Part shown: piece after piece, positions 1 through 8,694 of the stretch | Layout: each line of letters opens with the position of its first letter | How positions within the stretch are numbered: the stretch's first letter is position 1 | Origin: Acidocella sp. | GTDB lineage: Bacteria; Pseudomonadota; Alphaproteobacteria; Acetobacterales; Acetobacteraceae | Assembly (NCBI RefSeq): GCF_028687955.1 | Contig: NZ_JAQTZC010000006.1 | Span: 1-48,927, forward strand | DNA length: 48,927 nucleotides | Direction of reading: 5' to 3' | The notes under the pieces: model-generated | Database searches by the model: none | What the model was told of the DNA's origin: nothing | What the model saw: only the letters and a program-made list of their open reading frames with translations | Program-made: the position numbers and the translations under genes

Positions 1-2
1 AC

Positions 3-1283
3 CAATGGATGCCTTTCACCGCCAACCGGCAGTTTCTGGAGCAGCCCCGGCTGATCACGCGCGCCGAAGGCGTTTATTATTATAATACACGCGGTGATAA
101 AATCTTTGACGGCTCATCAGGCCTCTATTGCATTCCCCTGGGCCACGGCCGCCGCGAAATCCGCGAAGCCGTCACCCGGCAGATGCAGGAGCTGGATTAC
201 GCCCCGCCGTTTCAATACGGCGTCCCGGTGGCCTTCCGTCTCGCCGCCGAGATGGCGGACATGCTCCCCCCCGGCCTCAACCGCGTTATCTTCTCCGGCT
301 CCGGCTCGGAAGCCGTGGAAACCGCGCTGAAAATCGCCATCCAATACCATCGCGTCCGCGGTGAGGGGCAGCGCCAGCGCATCGTAGGCCGTGAGCGCGG
401 CTACCACGGCGTCAACTTTGGCGGCTGGTCGGTCGGTGGCATGGTCAACAACCGCAAGAGCTTCGGCCTCGGCCTGCCGGGCGTCCTGCACATGCGCCAC
501 ACCAAAATCCCCGAGAACCAGTACGAGATGGGCGAGGGCACCCATGGCGCCGACCTCGCCGATGACCTTCAGCGTTTTGTCGATCTCCACGGCGCGGACA
601 CTATCGCCGCCTGCATCGTCGAGCCCATCGCCGGTTCCACCGGCATCCTGGTCCCGCCCAAGGGCTACTTGCAACGCCTGCGCGATATCTGCACCAAACA
701 CGGCATCCTGCTGATCTTCGATGAAGTCATCACCGGTTTTGGCCGCACCGGGCAGAATTTCGCGGCGCAGACCTTTGGCGTCACACCTGATATCATGACC
801 ATGGCCAAGGCGCTCACCAACGGCTCGATCCCGATGGCCGCGACCGCCGTGCGCGAGGAAATCCAGCAGACGATCCTCGATGCCGCGCCTGATAACAACG
901 TCGAACTCTACCACGGCTACACCTACTCCGGGCATCCCGCCGCCTGCGCGGCTGCCCTGGCCACGTTGAAAATCTACCGCGAGGAAGACACCTTCGCCCG
1001 CGTGCGCGATCTCGCCCCGGCGTTTCTGGAACAGATCGGCGCGTTTAAGGATCTGCCCTATGTCACCGATACGCGCGGCTACGGCCTGCTCAGCGCGGTG
1101 GAGCTGGAGCCGAAAGGCAAGCCCGGCGCGCGTGGCTTTAACATTCTCTGCAAGGCGTTCGAGGCCGGTCTGGTGCTGCGCGCGGCGGGCGATTCCATCG
1201 TCCTCGCCCCGCCATTTGCCGCCACGGCGGACGAGCTTTCGCAGATGATTGATATCATGGGAAAAGTCATCAAAGAGAGCTAG
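3..1283 (+). CDS. class III omega-amino-acid:pyruvate aminotransferase, 5' end cut by window edge
   Basis: PLP-dependent fold-type I (class III) aminotransferase of the beta-alanine/omega-amino-acid:pyruvate group. It moves an omega-amino group to pyruvate and yields a semialdehyde in the cytoplasm. Counting from the first Met at base 9, SGSGSEAVETALK lies near residues 96-108, the cofactor-binding DEVITGFGRTG near 238-248, and the Schiff-base lysine is K267 in MAKALTNG. The frame stays open leftwards to base 3, reading QW before MPFT. The family typically has a conserved FWMPFT segment after about 15-20 residues, so the true start is very probably outside the window and Met 9 is internal. 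The aldehyde dehydrogenase gene follows after 12 bp, suggesting one operon that oxidises the semialdehyde product. The exact substrate (beta-alanine, GABA, taurine or a polyamine product) cannot be told from sequence alone. Confidence 0.88.
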   Translation, partial: QWMPFTANRQFLEQPRLITRAEGVYYYNTRGDKIFDGSSGLYCIPLGHGRREIREAVTRQMQELDYAPPFQYGVPVAFRLAAEMADMLPPGLNRVIFSGSGSEAVETALKIAIQYHRVRGEGQRQRIVGRERGYHGVNFGGWSVGGMVNNRKSFGLGLPGVLHMRHTKIPENQYEMGEGTHGADLADDLQRFVDLHGADTIAACIVEPIAGSTGILVPPKGYLQRLRDICTKHGILLIFDEVITGFGRTGQNFAAQTFGVTPDIMTMAKALTNGSIPMAATAVREEIQQTILDAAPDNNVELYHGYTYSGHPAACAAALATLKIYREEDTFARVRDLAPAFLEQIGAFKDLPYVTDTRGYGLLSAVELEPKGKPGARGFNILCKAFEAGLVLRAAGDSIVLAPPFAATADELSQMIDIMGKVIKES

Positions 1284-1295
1284 AGGAAGTATAGA

Positions 1296-2729
1296 ATGTA
1301 TCAGGACGTATTGCTGCATATCGCGGGGAGATGGCGCGCGGCCAGTGGCGGGCGCACGCTCGGCGTGGTCAACCCCGCGACGGAAGAGGTCATCGGCACG
1401 CTGGCGCATGCCGGGATTGCCGACCTTGACGAAGCGCTGGAATCCGCCGCCGCCGGTTTCGCCGTGTGGCGGAAAATCTCGGCCTATGAGCGCGGCAAGA
1501 TCATGCGCAAGGCGGCCGATCTGGTGCGTGAGCGCAGCGAGTCCATCGCCCGGCTCATGACCACCGAGCAGGGCAAGCCGCTGGCCGAGGCGCGGATGGA
1601 AATTCTCGGCTCGGCGGATGTGATCGACTGGTTCGCCGAGGAAGGCCGGCGCGCCTATGGCCGTGTCATCCCCGCGCGCGCGGCTGGCATTTATCAGCTC
1701 TCATTGCGCGAGCCTGTCGGCGTTGTCGCGGGGTTCACGCCGTGGAACTTCCCAATGAGCCAGGCGGTGCGCAAAATCTCCGCCGCCCTGGCGGCGGGCT
1801 GCGCGTTCATCCTGAAAGGGCCTGAGGAAACCCCCGCGAGCTGCGCCGAGCTGGTGCGCGCCTTTGTTGATGCGGGAACCCCCGCCGGTGTGGTTCAGCT
1901 TGTCTTTGGCGTTCCGGCGGAAATCTCGGAATATCTCATTCCGCACCCGGTGGTGAGAAAGATCTCATTCACCGGCTCAACCGCGGTGGGCAAGCACCTG
2001 GCCGCCCTGGCCGGCGCGCATATGAAGCGCGCGACAATGGAGCTGGGCGGCCACGCCCCGGCGATTATTTTCAACGACGCTGATCTGGACGCCGCGGCCA
2101 CCATTCTGGCCGCCAACAAGTTCCGCAACGCCGGACAGGTTTGCGTGGCGCCGACGCGCTTCATCGTGCAGAACGAGGTTTACCAGCCGTTCCTGCAAAA
2201 ATTCGTCGCTAAATGCGAGGCCATCAAGCTTGGCAACGGTCTGGAGGATGGCACCACCATGGGCCCGCTCGCTAATGACCGCCGGATAGCGGCAATGGAA
2301 TCGCTGCTCGCAGATGCCGTGGGCAAGGGCGCCAAAATCGCCACCGGCGGCAAGCGCGCAGGCAATAAGGGTTATTTCTTCGAGCCGACGGTGGTGACCG
2401 ATATTCCCCTCGATGCCCGCGTGCTCAACGAGGAGCCGTTCGGCCCGCTGGCACTGTTCATGCCCTTCGCCATGTTTGACGACGCGATCGCCGAAGCCAA
2501 CCGGCTGCCCTACGGCCTCGCGGCCTACGCCTACACCCGCTCCGCCACCACGGCGGCGGGCCTTGGCGCTGGCATCGAGTCCGGCATGGTGGGCATCAAC
2601 CACCACGGCCTGGCCCTGCCCGAAACGCCGTTTGGCGGCATGAAAGACAGTGGTTACGGCTCGGAGGGCGGCGCCGAAGGGCTGGAGCCTTATCTGGTGA
2701 CGAAGTTTGTAACCCAGGCGAGCGTTTAA
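1296..2729 (+). CDS. NAD(P)-dependent semialdehyde dehydrogenase (GabD-like)
   Basis: Aldehyde dehydrogenase superfamily, 477 residues, a normal family length. Closest in style to succinate-semialdehyde dehydrogenase: it oxidises an aldehyde to the acid with NAD(P)+. TPWNFPMSQ lies near residues 148-156, the cofactor-binding FTGSTAVGK at 225-233, the general base E249 in MELGG, and the catalytic C283 in NAGQVC. The start has a purine-rich site (AGAGGAAG) about 8 bases upstream. It is the second gene of a pair with the omega-aminotransferase, so its natural substrate is probably the semialdehyde made by that enzyme (succinate or malonate semialdehyde). A palindromic repeat follows immediately after the stop. 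It differs clearly from the second dehydrogenase at 16983-18353, so the two are not a recent duplication. Confidence 0.88.
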   Translation: MYQDVLLHIAGRWRAASGGRTLGVVNPATEEVIGTLAHAGIADLDEALESAAAGFAVWRKISAYERGKIMRKAADLVRERSESIARLMTTEQGKPLAEARMEILGSADVIDWFAEEGRRAYGRVIPARAAGIYQLSLREPVGVVAGFTPWNFPMSQAVRKISAALAAGCAFILKGPEETPASCAELVRAFVDAGTPAGVVQLVFGVPAEISEYLIPHPVVRKISFTGSTAVGKHLAALAGAHMKRATMELGGHAPAIIFNDADLDAAATILAANKFRNAGQVCVAPTRFIVQNEVYQPFLQKFVAKCEAIKLGNGLEDGTTMGPLANDRRIAAMESLLADAVGKGAKIATGGKRAGNKGYFFEPTVVTDIPLDARVLNEEPFGPLALFMPFAMFDDAIAEANRLPYGLAAYAYTRSATTAAGLGAGIESGMVGINHHGLALPETPFGGMKDSGYGSEGGAEGLEPYLVTKFVTQASV

Positions 2730-2929
2730 GAGTCATCTGATACCAGCCCGCCAAGAGCTTGACTCTCTGGGTTTGGTGGCGGGCTGGTATAACTTTGGCA
2801 TGCGATTTTTCTGGCGAGCAGAACCCAGCCGGTTGCACTGGCGATTGTTGCCTCGAAATCCTTGGCGAGGCGGCGGCGGCGGCCGAGCCAGGCGAAGGTT
2901 CTCTCGACCACCCATCGGCGTGAAAAAGT
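2726..2929 (-). pseudogene. IS5-family transposase, C-terminal remnant
   Basis: Reading on the minus strand from 2929, the frame gives [15 protein letters not shown], then [13 protein letters not shown]. This is the conserved C-terminal signature of IS5-type DDE transposases (the Y-(2)-R-(3)-E-(6)-K region). Upstream the frame is closed by a TGA at 2930-2932, and the first two-thirds of a transposase, including the first two Asp of the DDE triad, are absent. Adding one base in the T run near 2924 would join another frame (reading WEIRVELF), consistent with frameshift decay. The frame continues through the hairpin repeat at 2740-2790 to a stop at 2726. This is a dead fragment, not a functional transposase. 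Confidence 0.65.
2740..2790. repeat. REP-like hairpin repeat, copy 1
   Basis: Perfect 13-bp inverted repeat: ATACCAGCCCGCC at 2740-2752 and its complement at 2778-2790, with a 25-base loop. The loop holds a smaller AGAG/CTCT pair. Bases 2746-2792 are identical to 45155-45201, downstream of sucB. Both copies sit just after the last gene of a plus-strand operon, so it could act as a transcription end or mRNA-stabilising structure, or be a small non-autonomous element. The decayed IS5 transposase frame runs into the right arm, so the repeat may also be an IS terminus. Confidence 0.75.
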
Positions 2930-3112
2930 TCAACCCGGATTTCCCAGAGGGCTTCGCGGTATCGTGCCGATGCCCAGCCCTGGCGAGATGGTGGTGGTGC
3001 CGCCATTCCCCGGTTCTTGAGGCAACGCGGGCGTTTCGGCGAAAGCGGGCACGGACATCAAAAAGAGCGCCGCCGCGCAGGCCCTCAGGCGGCGGGGGCG
3101 GAAGTCTGCCAT
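2930..3112 (-). CDS. short secreted protein, probably truncated by IS remnant
   Basis: A 60-residue frame starting at ATG 3112 inside the end of hemY (28-bp overlap, different frame). The N-terminus is a convincing signal peptide: basic FRPRRLRA, a hydrophobic AAALFLMSV stretch, then PAFA-ETP as the likely cleavage site. The mature part is only about 35 residues, rich in Gly, Pro and Thr, and stops exactly where the IS5-type remnant begins (TGA at 2930-2932). This looks like a small exported protein whose C-terminus was replaced when the insertion sequence arrived, co-transcribed with the hem operon. I do not recognise a family. It could also be a chance frame, since GC-rich DNA gives many. 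Confidence 0.4.
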   Translation of the reverse strand: MADFRPRRLRACAAALFLMSVPAFAETPALPQEPGNGGTTTISPGLGIGTIPRSPLGNPG

Positions 3113-4290
3113 GCCAGCGTGCCGGGCTTGTGGCAGGCCGGACAGACCGCCGCCCAGTTTTCCTGGGGCGTATGGCAGGCGCTGCACACCCAGGCCGGTT
3201 TTGCCCCGCCGCCGGGGGGATTGCCCTCCAGGCTGGCCAGCACATCGCGCGCGCGGGCATCCGTGGCGCCTGCCGCAATCGCCGCCTGCACGTGGCGCCG
3301 GGCTTCCGCCGGGAGGGCGGCGTGGAGCGATGTTTGCGCCAGCAGCAGCTCGGACTCGGCATGGCCGGGGTTTTCCGCCGCCAGCTCCGCCGCCGCCTGC
3401 ACCTGTTCGATCACACCGTTCACCGGCGCCAGATAGGCCTGCGCGATCAGCGGGTTCGGCGCCGCCGCCCAGCCCGCGCGCAATGTTTTGCTGGCGGCAC
3501 GCGGCTTGCCCGCATCGCGCAACGCCTGCGCCAGGGCCACCACAGCCGGGGCCAGTTTGGGATCGGCCTTGACCGCCTGTTTGGCGAAGCTCAGGGCCTG
3601 GCCTTTGCCGGTGCTCGTCTGCGCCGCCGCCGTAGCCAGCGCCGCGACCTCGGCGGGCGCCTGCGTCAGCCCAAGCGCCGCGCGGAAATCCTGCTCGCGC
3701 AAGGCCAGCTCCAGCCGCCGGGCACGCACCCAGGCACTGCCGGGGTAGCGCACCTCCGCCGCCGCCGCATGGGATTTGGCTGCCTCATGGTCACCTTGTT
3801 CCAAATGATGCCGCAACAGGCCGCGATGGCCCAGAAAACCCATTTCCTCATGCTGGCTAAGTTGCCCGAATGCCGTCTGCGCCTCGGCGGCCTTGCCGGC
3901 AAGCCGCGCCGCCTCGGCGGTGATCAAGAGCACCAGCGGCGTGTCGCCCAACAGTTTTTTCGCCCGCCCGGCCTCGGCCCAGGCGGCCTTGGCGTCCTCG
4001 GCGGCGAGCGCCACCAGCCCGCGCTGCACCGCCACCTCGCCCAGCCTGTGCCGCCGCCCGCCGCGCCAGGCGCTAAGGCCCCCCGGCGCGCGGCGCAGTC
4101 CGCCCGCCACGCGCAGCAGCACCGTAAACAGCAAGGCGATGAGGAATAGCAGCAAAAGCGCGGCGGGGACCGAGGTTTCAACCGTATAGCTGCCAGAGGT
4201 TGCGCTTACGCTGCCGGGTAGCCCGCCGATCCACCACGCCAGCAGCAGAACAACCGCCGCGATGAGGATGAATTTGACCGCGCGCAGCAT
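3085..4290 (-). CDS. hemY: HemY-like TPR membrane protein with C-terminal zinc ribbon
   Basis: HemY N-terminal domain protein, 401 residues. It is the proteobacterial inner-membrane HemY encoded with hemC/hemD, not the protoporphyrinogen oxidase of the same name. Two membrane helices are visible near residues 5-24 (FILIAAVVLLLAWW) and 43-62 (AALLLLFLIALLF). A long Ala-rich alpha-helical region follows, compatible with TPR repeats (for example LAPAVVALAQALRDAGKPRAA). The extreme C-terminus carries paired Cys motifs, CSAC and CPAC about 15 residues apart, consistent with a small zinc ribbon. The gene starts 4 bp after the mitofilin-like gene, as the last gene of hemC-hemD-X-hemY. Its role in tetrapyrrole synthesis is unproven in general; genetic linkage is the main argument. 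Confidence 0.82.
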   Translation of the reverse strand: MLRAVKFILIAAVVLLLAWWIGGLPGSVSATSGSYTVETSVPAALLLLFLIALLFTVLLRVAGGLRRAPGGLSAWRGGRRHRLGEVAVQRGLVALAAEDAKAAWAEAGRAKKLLGDTPLVLLITAEAARLAGKAAEAQTAFGQLSQHEEMGFLGHRGLLRHHLEQGDHEAAKSHAAAAEVRYPGSAWVRARRLELALREQDFRAALGLTQAPAEVAALATAAAQTSTGKGQALSFAKQAVKADPKLAPAVVALAQALRDAGKPRAASKTLRAGWAAAPNPLIAQAYLAPVNGVIEQVQAAAELAAENPGHAESELLLAQTSLHAALPAEARRHVQAAIAAGATDARARDVLASLEGNPPGGGAKPAWVCSACHTPQENWAAVCPACHKPGTLAWQTSAPAA

Positions 4291-4294
4291 GGGC

Positions 4295-5143
4295 CTATGC
4301 CTGCCCGGCCACGGCGATCAGCGCCGCGCGCGCCGCCAGCAGGGCCTTTGCCTGGGCGAGCCAGCCGCCCATGGCCTGCTGCGTGGACTGGCTGAGCGTG
4401 CCCACCTGCGCGACCGCGCCGGCAAGGTCTCCCGCGTTCAGCAGCGTTTGCGCCTGGGCCAGCACGCCGGAAGCGGGGCTGCCGACGAGCACATGCGCGC
4501 CCTGGCGGATGGTGATGAAATTATCCAGCCGCAGCAGCGCGCGCACCCAGACGCCGCCCTGCGCGTTCCCGGCGATGCTGGCCGCCGCGGCCGCGGCGGC
4601 GGCAGCGGGAAAGCCAAGGCGCAGCGCCGCCACGGTGGGCGGCGGCGTGGTGGCGAACTGCGCCAGCGCGGGCGGGGCGTTGGCGATGGCGCCAAGCGGC
4701 ATTCCGGCATCCAGCGCCATGCGCGCGGTTTCCAGCTGATTGAGCAAAGCGATGCGGGCGGTAAGCCTGGTTAAGTCCGTGGCGTTCACCTGCAACGTCG
4801 TCAGCGTGCCATGGTCAGCGGCGAGCTGGCCCTGCATGGCGTTCACCTGGGCACTCAGCGTCGCGAATTTCAGTGACAGATCCGCCTGGGTGGCGATGCT
4901 GTCCGGCCCCGGCTGGGCGCGGGCCGCCTGGGCGCGCAGATCCGCCACCTGCGCCTGCAACACGGCGACCGCCGTGCCCTGCCCGGCCAGGGATTGCTGG
5001 AGCTTCCATAAATACACCTCGCCGCCCGCCAGGATGCCAAAGCTGAGCAGCAAAAACACCGGCCAGAGCGAACGCCGCGGCTTTGGCGCCGCCGGTTTCG
5101 CGGTTGCGGCCTTGGGTTCGGTCTTGGTTTCGGTCTCGCTCAT
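4295..5143 (-). CDS. mitofilin-like / HemX-like membrane-anchored protein
   Basis: 282-residue protein with an Ala/Pro/Lys-rich cytoplasmic N-terminus (about 25 residues), one membrane helix near residues 27-46 (LWPVFLLLSFGILAGG), then a predicted coiled-coil stretch with Gln/Ala/Leu heptads (about 50-140) and an Ala-rich helical C-terminal part. This layout and its place between hemD and hemY match the alphaproteobacterial mitofilin-like (COG4223) proteins and the enterobacterial HemX position. It likely faces the periplasm as a membrane-organising or scaffold protein. The start overlaps the hemD stop by 4 bp (ATGA), so translation is probably coupled. No catalytic motif is visible. Confidence 0.7.
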   Translation of the reverse strand: MSETETKTEPKAATAKPAAPKPRRSLWPVFLLLSFGILAGGEVYLWKLQQSLAGQGTAVAVLQAQVADLRAQAARAQPGPDSIATQADLSLKFATLSAQVNAMQGQLAADHGTLTTLQVNATDLTRLTARIALLNQLETARMALDAGMPLGAIANAPPALAQFATTPPPTVAALRLGFPAAAAAAAAASIAGNAQGGVWVRALLRLDNFITIRQGAHVLVGSPASGVLAQAQTLLNAGDLAGAVAQVGTLSQSTQQAMGGWLAQAKALLAARAALIAVAGQA

Positions 5144-5808
5144 GATAACAATGCCATCAGATCCGCCTCGGTAGGTGCTAATGCGGCACGAATTGCGCGC
5201 CAGGGCAAGCCGCCCAGCGCGGCGGCCACCGCGGGGCTGAGCGCACAGGCGATGATTTGAGCGGTGCCGGGCGGGTTGAGGCGGATAAACGCGCGGGCCG
5301 ACTCGGCGGAATAGAACAAGGCCGCGCCGATTTCCCCGCCCGCGAGCGCGGCGCGCGCGGCCTCGGGCAACATGCGCAGCGGCCGGGCGGCATAAACCGT
5401 GCGGCGCGTCACCGCAAACCCCGCCGTCCGCAACTGCCGCGCCAGCGCCTGCCCGTGGCGCTCGCCCACCGCCAGCACATGCAGCCCCGGCAAATGGCGT
5501 TCGCGGATCAATCGCAGCAGATCCGCCGCATCGCCGCTGGCGCTCTCCACGCGGGTAAACCCCGCCGCGCGCAATTTGCCGGCCGTGGCATCGCCCACGC
5601 AGAACACCGGCACGTTATGCAGCGCGGGCGGCAATGCGGGCACCGCCTGGCCGCTGGTGACAACCAGCGCCGCCGGATTTGCGGGCAGATGCGCGGGCCG
5701 CGGCGTGATGGCAAGGCACGGCGCCAGCACCGGCTCATGCCCCATGGCCACCAGCCGCGCCGCCGTGGCGCTCGCGCCCGGCTCCGGCCTGGTGACCAGG
5801 ATTTTCAC
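5140..5808 (-). CDS. hemD: uroporphyrinogen-III synthase
   Basis: Cytoplasmic enzyme that closes hydroxymethylbilane to uroporphyrinogen III with inversion of ring D. 222 residues, slightly short but within the family range. Sequence conservation in HemD is low; the recognisable features are the N-terminal LVTRPEPGASATAARL, GHEPVLAPCLAI, the central VTSGQAVPAL, and FCVGDATAGKLRAAGF. The GTG start overlaps the hemC stop (GTGA), strong evidence of coupling. The product feeds heme and also siroheme, which the sulfite reductase in this window requires. Confidence 0.88.
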   Translation of the reverse strand: MKILVTRPEPGASATAARLVAMGHEPVLAPCLAITPRPAHLPANPAALVVTSGQAVPALPPALHNVPVFCVGDATAGKLRAAGFTRVESASGDAADLLRLIRERHLPGLHVLAVGERHGQALARQLRTAGFAVTRRTVYAARPLRMLPEAARAALAGGEIGAALFYSAESARAFIRLNPPGTAQIIACALSPAVAAALGGLPWRAIRAALAPTEADLMALLS

Positions 5809-6770
5809 GGCAGGAAGATGTCTGACGGGCTGTCCGCCTTTAACTCCAGCCCCAGCTCACGGCCGATGCGCGCGGCATCCGCCACCGCGCCGGTGACGCT
5901 GCGCTTGAGCAGAAACGTGCCATCAGCCCGCGCCACCAGCCCGGTGATATGCAGGGTGGCGTCATCAATCAGCCGCGCATAGCCGCCAATCGGCGTGCGG
6001 CAGGAGCCGTCCAGCGCATCAAGCAGCGCGCGCTCGGCGGTGGCCACGGCTTTTGCCTCTGGGTCCTCGATGCTTGAGAGCAGAGACAGCAGCTCGGTAT
6101 CGGCGGTGCGCACGGTGATGCCAACGATGCCCTGACAGGCGGAGGGGACCATGTGTTCCGGGCTGAGCACGATGCTGGCCTTGTCAGCGAGACCGAGGCG
6201 GCGCAGCCCGGCGTAAGCCAGCAAAGTGGCGTCAAACTCGCCGGTCTCCACCTTGGCCAGCCGCGTGCCGACGTTACCGCGCAACAGGGAGAATTCCAGA
6301 TCCGGCCGGGCGTGCTTCAGCTGCGCCTGGCGGCGCACCGAGGCGGAGCCGACCCGCGCGCCATGGGGCAGGGCGGCGTAGGGGTCGGCGGCGTCCACCG
6401 CGGCATGGCTGGATGGCAAAATCAGCACATCGCGCGCGTCCTCGCGCTTGAGGGTGCAGGCCAAAGTGATGCCCTCGGGCAGGGTTGTTTCCAGGTCTTT
6501 CAGGCTGTGGACCGCGAAATCGATCCGGCCTTCCTGGAGCGACTCATGGATTTCCTTGGCGAAAAGCCCTTTCCCGCCGATCTCGGCAAGCGGGCGGTGC
6601 TGCACCGCGTCGCCCGTGGTGACGATGATATGCTCCTCGAACACCTCCATGCTGCGCAGCACCGGGCAGAACTGGCGCAGCAGCGCGAGGAAAGTCGCGG
6701 TCTGGGCGCGGGCGAGCGGGGAGCCACGGGTGCCGGCTTTGAGCGGCAGGTCCCGGCGGTGCGGTTTCAT
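5805..6770 (-). CDS. hemC: hydroxymethylbilane synthase (porphobilinogen deaminase)
   Basis: Condenses four porphobilinogen units into hydroxymethylbilane. KAGTRGSPLARAQT lies near the N-terminus, the catalytic aspartate segment is FAVHSLKDLETTLP, and the dipyrromethane-cofactor cysteine is in LDGSCRTPIGGYA. All diagnostic residues are present. I chose ATG 6770 (MKPHRRDLPLKAG), which leaves about 11 residues before the conserved RGSPLA segment, as in the family. An in-frame GTG at 6791 would add 7 residues and cannot be excluded; neither has a strong ribosome site. First gene of the hem operon, divergent from tsaD with a 65-bp shared control region. Confidence 0.95.
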   Translation of the reverse strand: MKPHRRDLPLKAGTRGSPLARAQTATFLALLRQFCPVLRSMEVFEEHIIVTTGDAVQHRPLAEIGGKGLFAKEIHESLQEGRIDFAVHSLKDLETTLPEGITLACTLKREDARDVLILPSSHAAVDAADPYAALPHGARVGSASVRRQAQLKHARPDLEFSLLRGNVGTRLAKVETGEFDATLLAYAGLRRLGLADKASIVLSPEHMVPSACQGIVGITVRTADTELLSLLSSIEDPEAKAVATAERALLDALDGSCRTPIGGYARLIDDATLHITGLVARADGTFLLKRSVTGAVADAARIGRELGLELKADSPSDIFLP

Positions 6771-6835
6771 GAGGGGTGTTACGGTTTTCACGAGGGTGGT
6801 CTAGAGCGTGCGTCGAGGAAAGAAAAGTAGTGGCA

Positions 6836-7885
6836 ATGAGTCAGATTGTATTAGGCATCGAGAGTTCCTGCGATGAAACCGCCGCCGCGGTGCTGGCGGC
6901 GGACGGGCGGATTCTCTCCGAGCTGGTGCTGAGCCAGATCGCCGACCATGCGCCTTGGGGCGGGGTGGTGCCGGAAATCGCCGCGCGGGCGCATCTGGCG
7001 GCGCTGGCGGAGATGGTGCGCGCGGCGTTGCGCGAGGCCGGGGTTGGCTATGCGGACCTCGACGCCATTGCCGCCACGGCGGGGCCGGGGCTGATCGGCG
7101 GGTTGCTGGTGGGCACCGGCTTTGCCAAGGGCGCGGCCATCGCGGCGGGCCGGCCTTATATCGCCATCAACCATCTGGAGGCGCATGCCCTCACCGCCCG
7201 GCTGCCGGGGTTGAGCGCCGCCCAGCCGCAATTTCCGTATCTGCTGCTGCTGCTCTCGGGCGGGCACAGCCAGTGCGTGGTGGTGGAGGGCGTGGGGCGC
7301 TACCGCAAGCTTGGCACCACGCTGGATGACGCGGTGGGCGAGGCGTTCGACAAGACCGCGAAGCTGCTCGGCCTGCCCTACCCCGGCGGCCCGGCGCTGG
7401 AAGCGCTGGCGCGCGAGGGCGATGCGAGCGCCTACCCCCTGCCCCGCCCGCTGCTGCACCGGGCTGGGTGCGATTTCTCCTTCTCCGGGCTGAAGACCGC
7501 CGTGGCGCAGCTGGTGGCGGCGCAAGGCAGCGCCGCCCTGCCCCGCTTGCTGGCTGCCAGCATCGCCGCCAGCTTTCAGGCCGCCGTCACCGATATTCTG
7601 GCTGACCGGCTGGCCAATGCCTTCGCGCTCCGCCCGGATGTCTCGGCTGTGATCATCGCCGGAGGCGTGGCCGCGAACACCGCGATTCGCACACGGCTGG
7701 ACTCCCTCTGCGCCGCCCAGGGCAAAACCCTGATCGCGCCGCCGCTGCGCCTGTGCACCGATAATGCCGTGATGGTCGCCTGGGCGGGGGTTGAGCGCCT
7801 GCGCGCCGGACTGACCGACCCGCTCACCGCGCCCTGCAAACCACGCTGGCCGCTGGAAGAGCTGGCGCGGGAGGGCGTGCGATGA
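6836..7885 (+). CDS. tsaD: tRNA N6-threonylcarbamoyladenosine transferase subunit TsaD
   Basis: Transfers the threonylcarbamoyl group to A37 of ANN-decoding tRNAs, with TsaB and TsaE. ASKHA-fold protein of 349 residues. It starts [19 protein letters not shown], with the metal-binding HLEAH motif near residues 114-118, [10 protein letters not shown] near 137, [18 protein letters not shown], and the C-terminal [13 protein letters not shown]. An upstream in-frame ATG at 6776 would add 20 residues unlike the family, so ATG 6836 is chosen. It overlaps rlmJ by 4 bp (ATGA). tsaD divergent from hemC and followed by gpsA is a recurrent alphaproteobacterial arrangement. Confidence 0.96.
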   Translation: MSQIVLGIESSCDETAAAVLAADGRILSELVLSQIADHAPWGGVVPEIAARAHLAALAEMVRAALREAGVGYADLDAIAATAGPGLIGGLLVGTGFAKGAAIAAGRPYIAINHLEAHALTARLPGLSAAQPQFPYLLLLLSGGHSQCVVVEGVGRYRKLGTTLDDAVGEAFDKTAKLLGLPYPGGPALEALAREGDASAYPLPRPLLHRAGCDFSFSGLKTAVAQLVAAQGSAALPRLLAASIAASFQAAVTDILADRLANAFALRPDVSAVIIAGGVAANTAIRTRLDSLCAAQGKTLIAPPLRLCTDNAVMVAWAGVERLRAGLTDPLTAPCKPRWPLEELAREGVR

Positions 7886-8694
7886 ACTACCGCCACGCCT
7901 TCCATGCCGGGAATTTTGCCGATTGCGTGAAACATGCGCTGTTCATCCAGCTTTTGCGCGCGATGCAGCGCAAGGATAAGCCGCTGCTGGTGCTCGACAC
8001 CCATGCCGGAATCGGCCGCTACGACCTCACAAGCGGCCCGGCGGAGAAAACCGGCGAATGGCGCGAGGGGATCGGCCGGGTGCTGGCCGCGCACGACCCG
8101 GCGCTGGCGGATTACACCGCGCTGATCAGGCAGCTTGGCCCCTACCCCGGCTCCCCCGCCATCGCCGCCGCGCTGCTGCGTCCGGCGGACCGGCTGGTGG
8201 TCTGCGAGCTGCACCCTGAGGATGCCGCCATGCTGCGGCGCAATTTCCGCAACGCGCCAGGCGTGGCGGTGCATGAGCGCGACGGCTATGAGGCCCTGCG
8301 CGCGTTTTTGCCGCCGCCGGAAAAACGCGGGCTGATCCTGATCGACCCGCCGTTCGAGCGCCCGGACGAATTCGCCACCCTGGCGAAGAACCTGCTGGCT
8401 GCCTACACCAAATTCCGCACCGGGGTTTATGCCGTGTGGTATCCCATTAAGCACCGCGCGCCGGTGCGGGCGTTTTTCGAGACGCTGCAACTGGGCGGCG
8501 TGCGCGATGTCATCGCCGCCGAACTGCTGCGCCGCCCGGCGCTGGACCCGGCGCGGCTCAACGGCTGCGGCGTGCTCGTCATCAACCCGCCCTATAGTTT
8601 TGCGCAGGCGGCGCTGCCGGTATTAGATGCCTTGAGGGTGATTCTGGGCGAACCAGGCAGCGCGGCGGGAATTGAGAGAATAACCGATGAATGA
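7882..8694 (+). CDS. rlmJ: 23S rRNA (adenine(2030)-N6)-methyltransferase RlmJ
   Basis: SAM-dependent methyltransferase that methylates A2030 of 23S rRNA. 270 residues, close to the family length. Diagnostic segments are the N-terminal [19 protein letters not shown], the SAM-binding [14 protein letters not shown], and the catalytic loop LILIDPPFE (a DPPF form of the N6-adenine (D/N)PP(Y/F/W) motif). It overlaps tsaD by 4 bp and gpsA by 8 bp, so the three genes are very likely one transcript with coupled translation. The family was earlier annotated as ComJ/YhiR (DNA uptake for nutrition); the methyltransferase role is the established one. Confidence 0.92.
   Translation: MNYRHAFHAGNFADCVKHALFIQLLRAMQRKDKPLLVLDTHAGIGRYDLTSGPAEKTGEWREGIGRVLAAHDPALADYTALIRQLGPYPGSPAIAAALLRPADRLVVCELHPEDAAMLRRNFRNAPGVAVHERDGYEALRAFLPPPEKRGLILIDPPFERPDEFATLAKNLLAAYTKFRTGVYAVWYPIKHRAPVRAFFETLQLGGVRDVIAAELLRRPALDPARLNGCGVLVINPPYSFAQAALPVLDALRVILGEPGSAAGIERITDE

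Noticed and set aside
4568-4612. GC-rich GCC/GGC repeat tract within the mitofilin-like gene
   Set aside because: It encodes an Ala-rich run in the helical domain and needs no other explanation.
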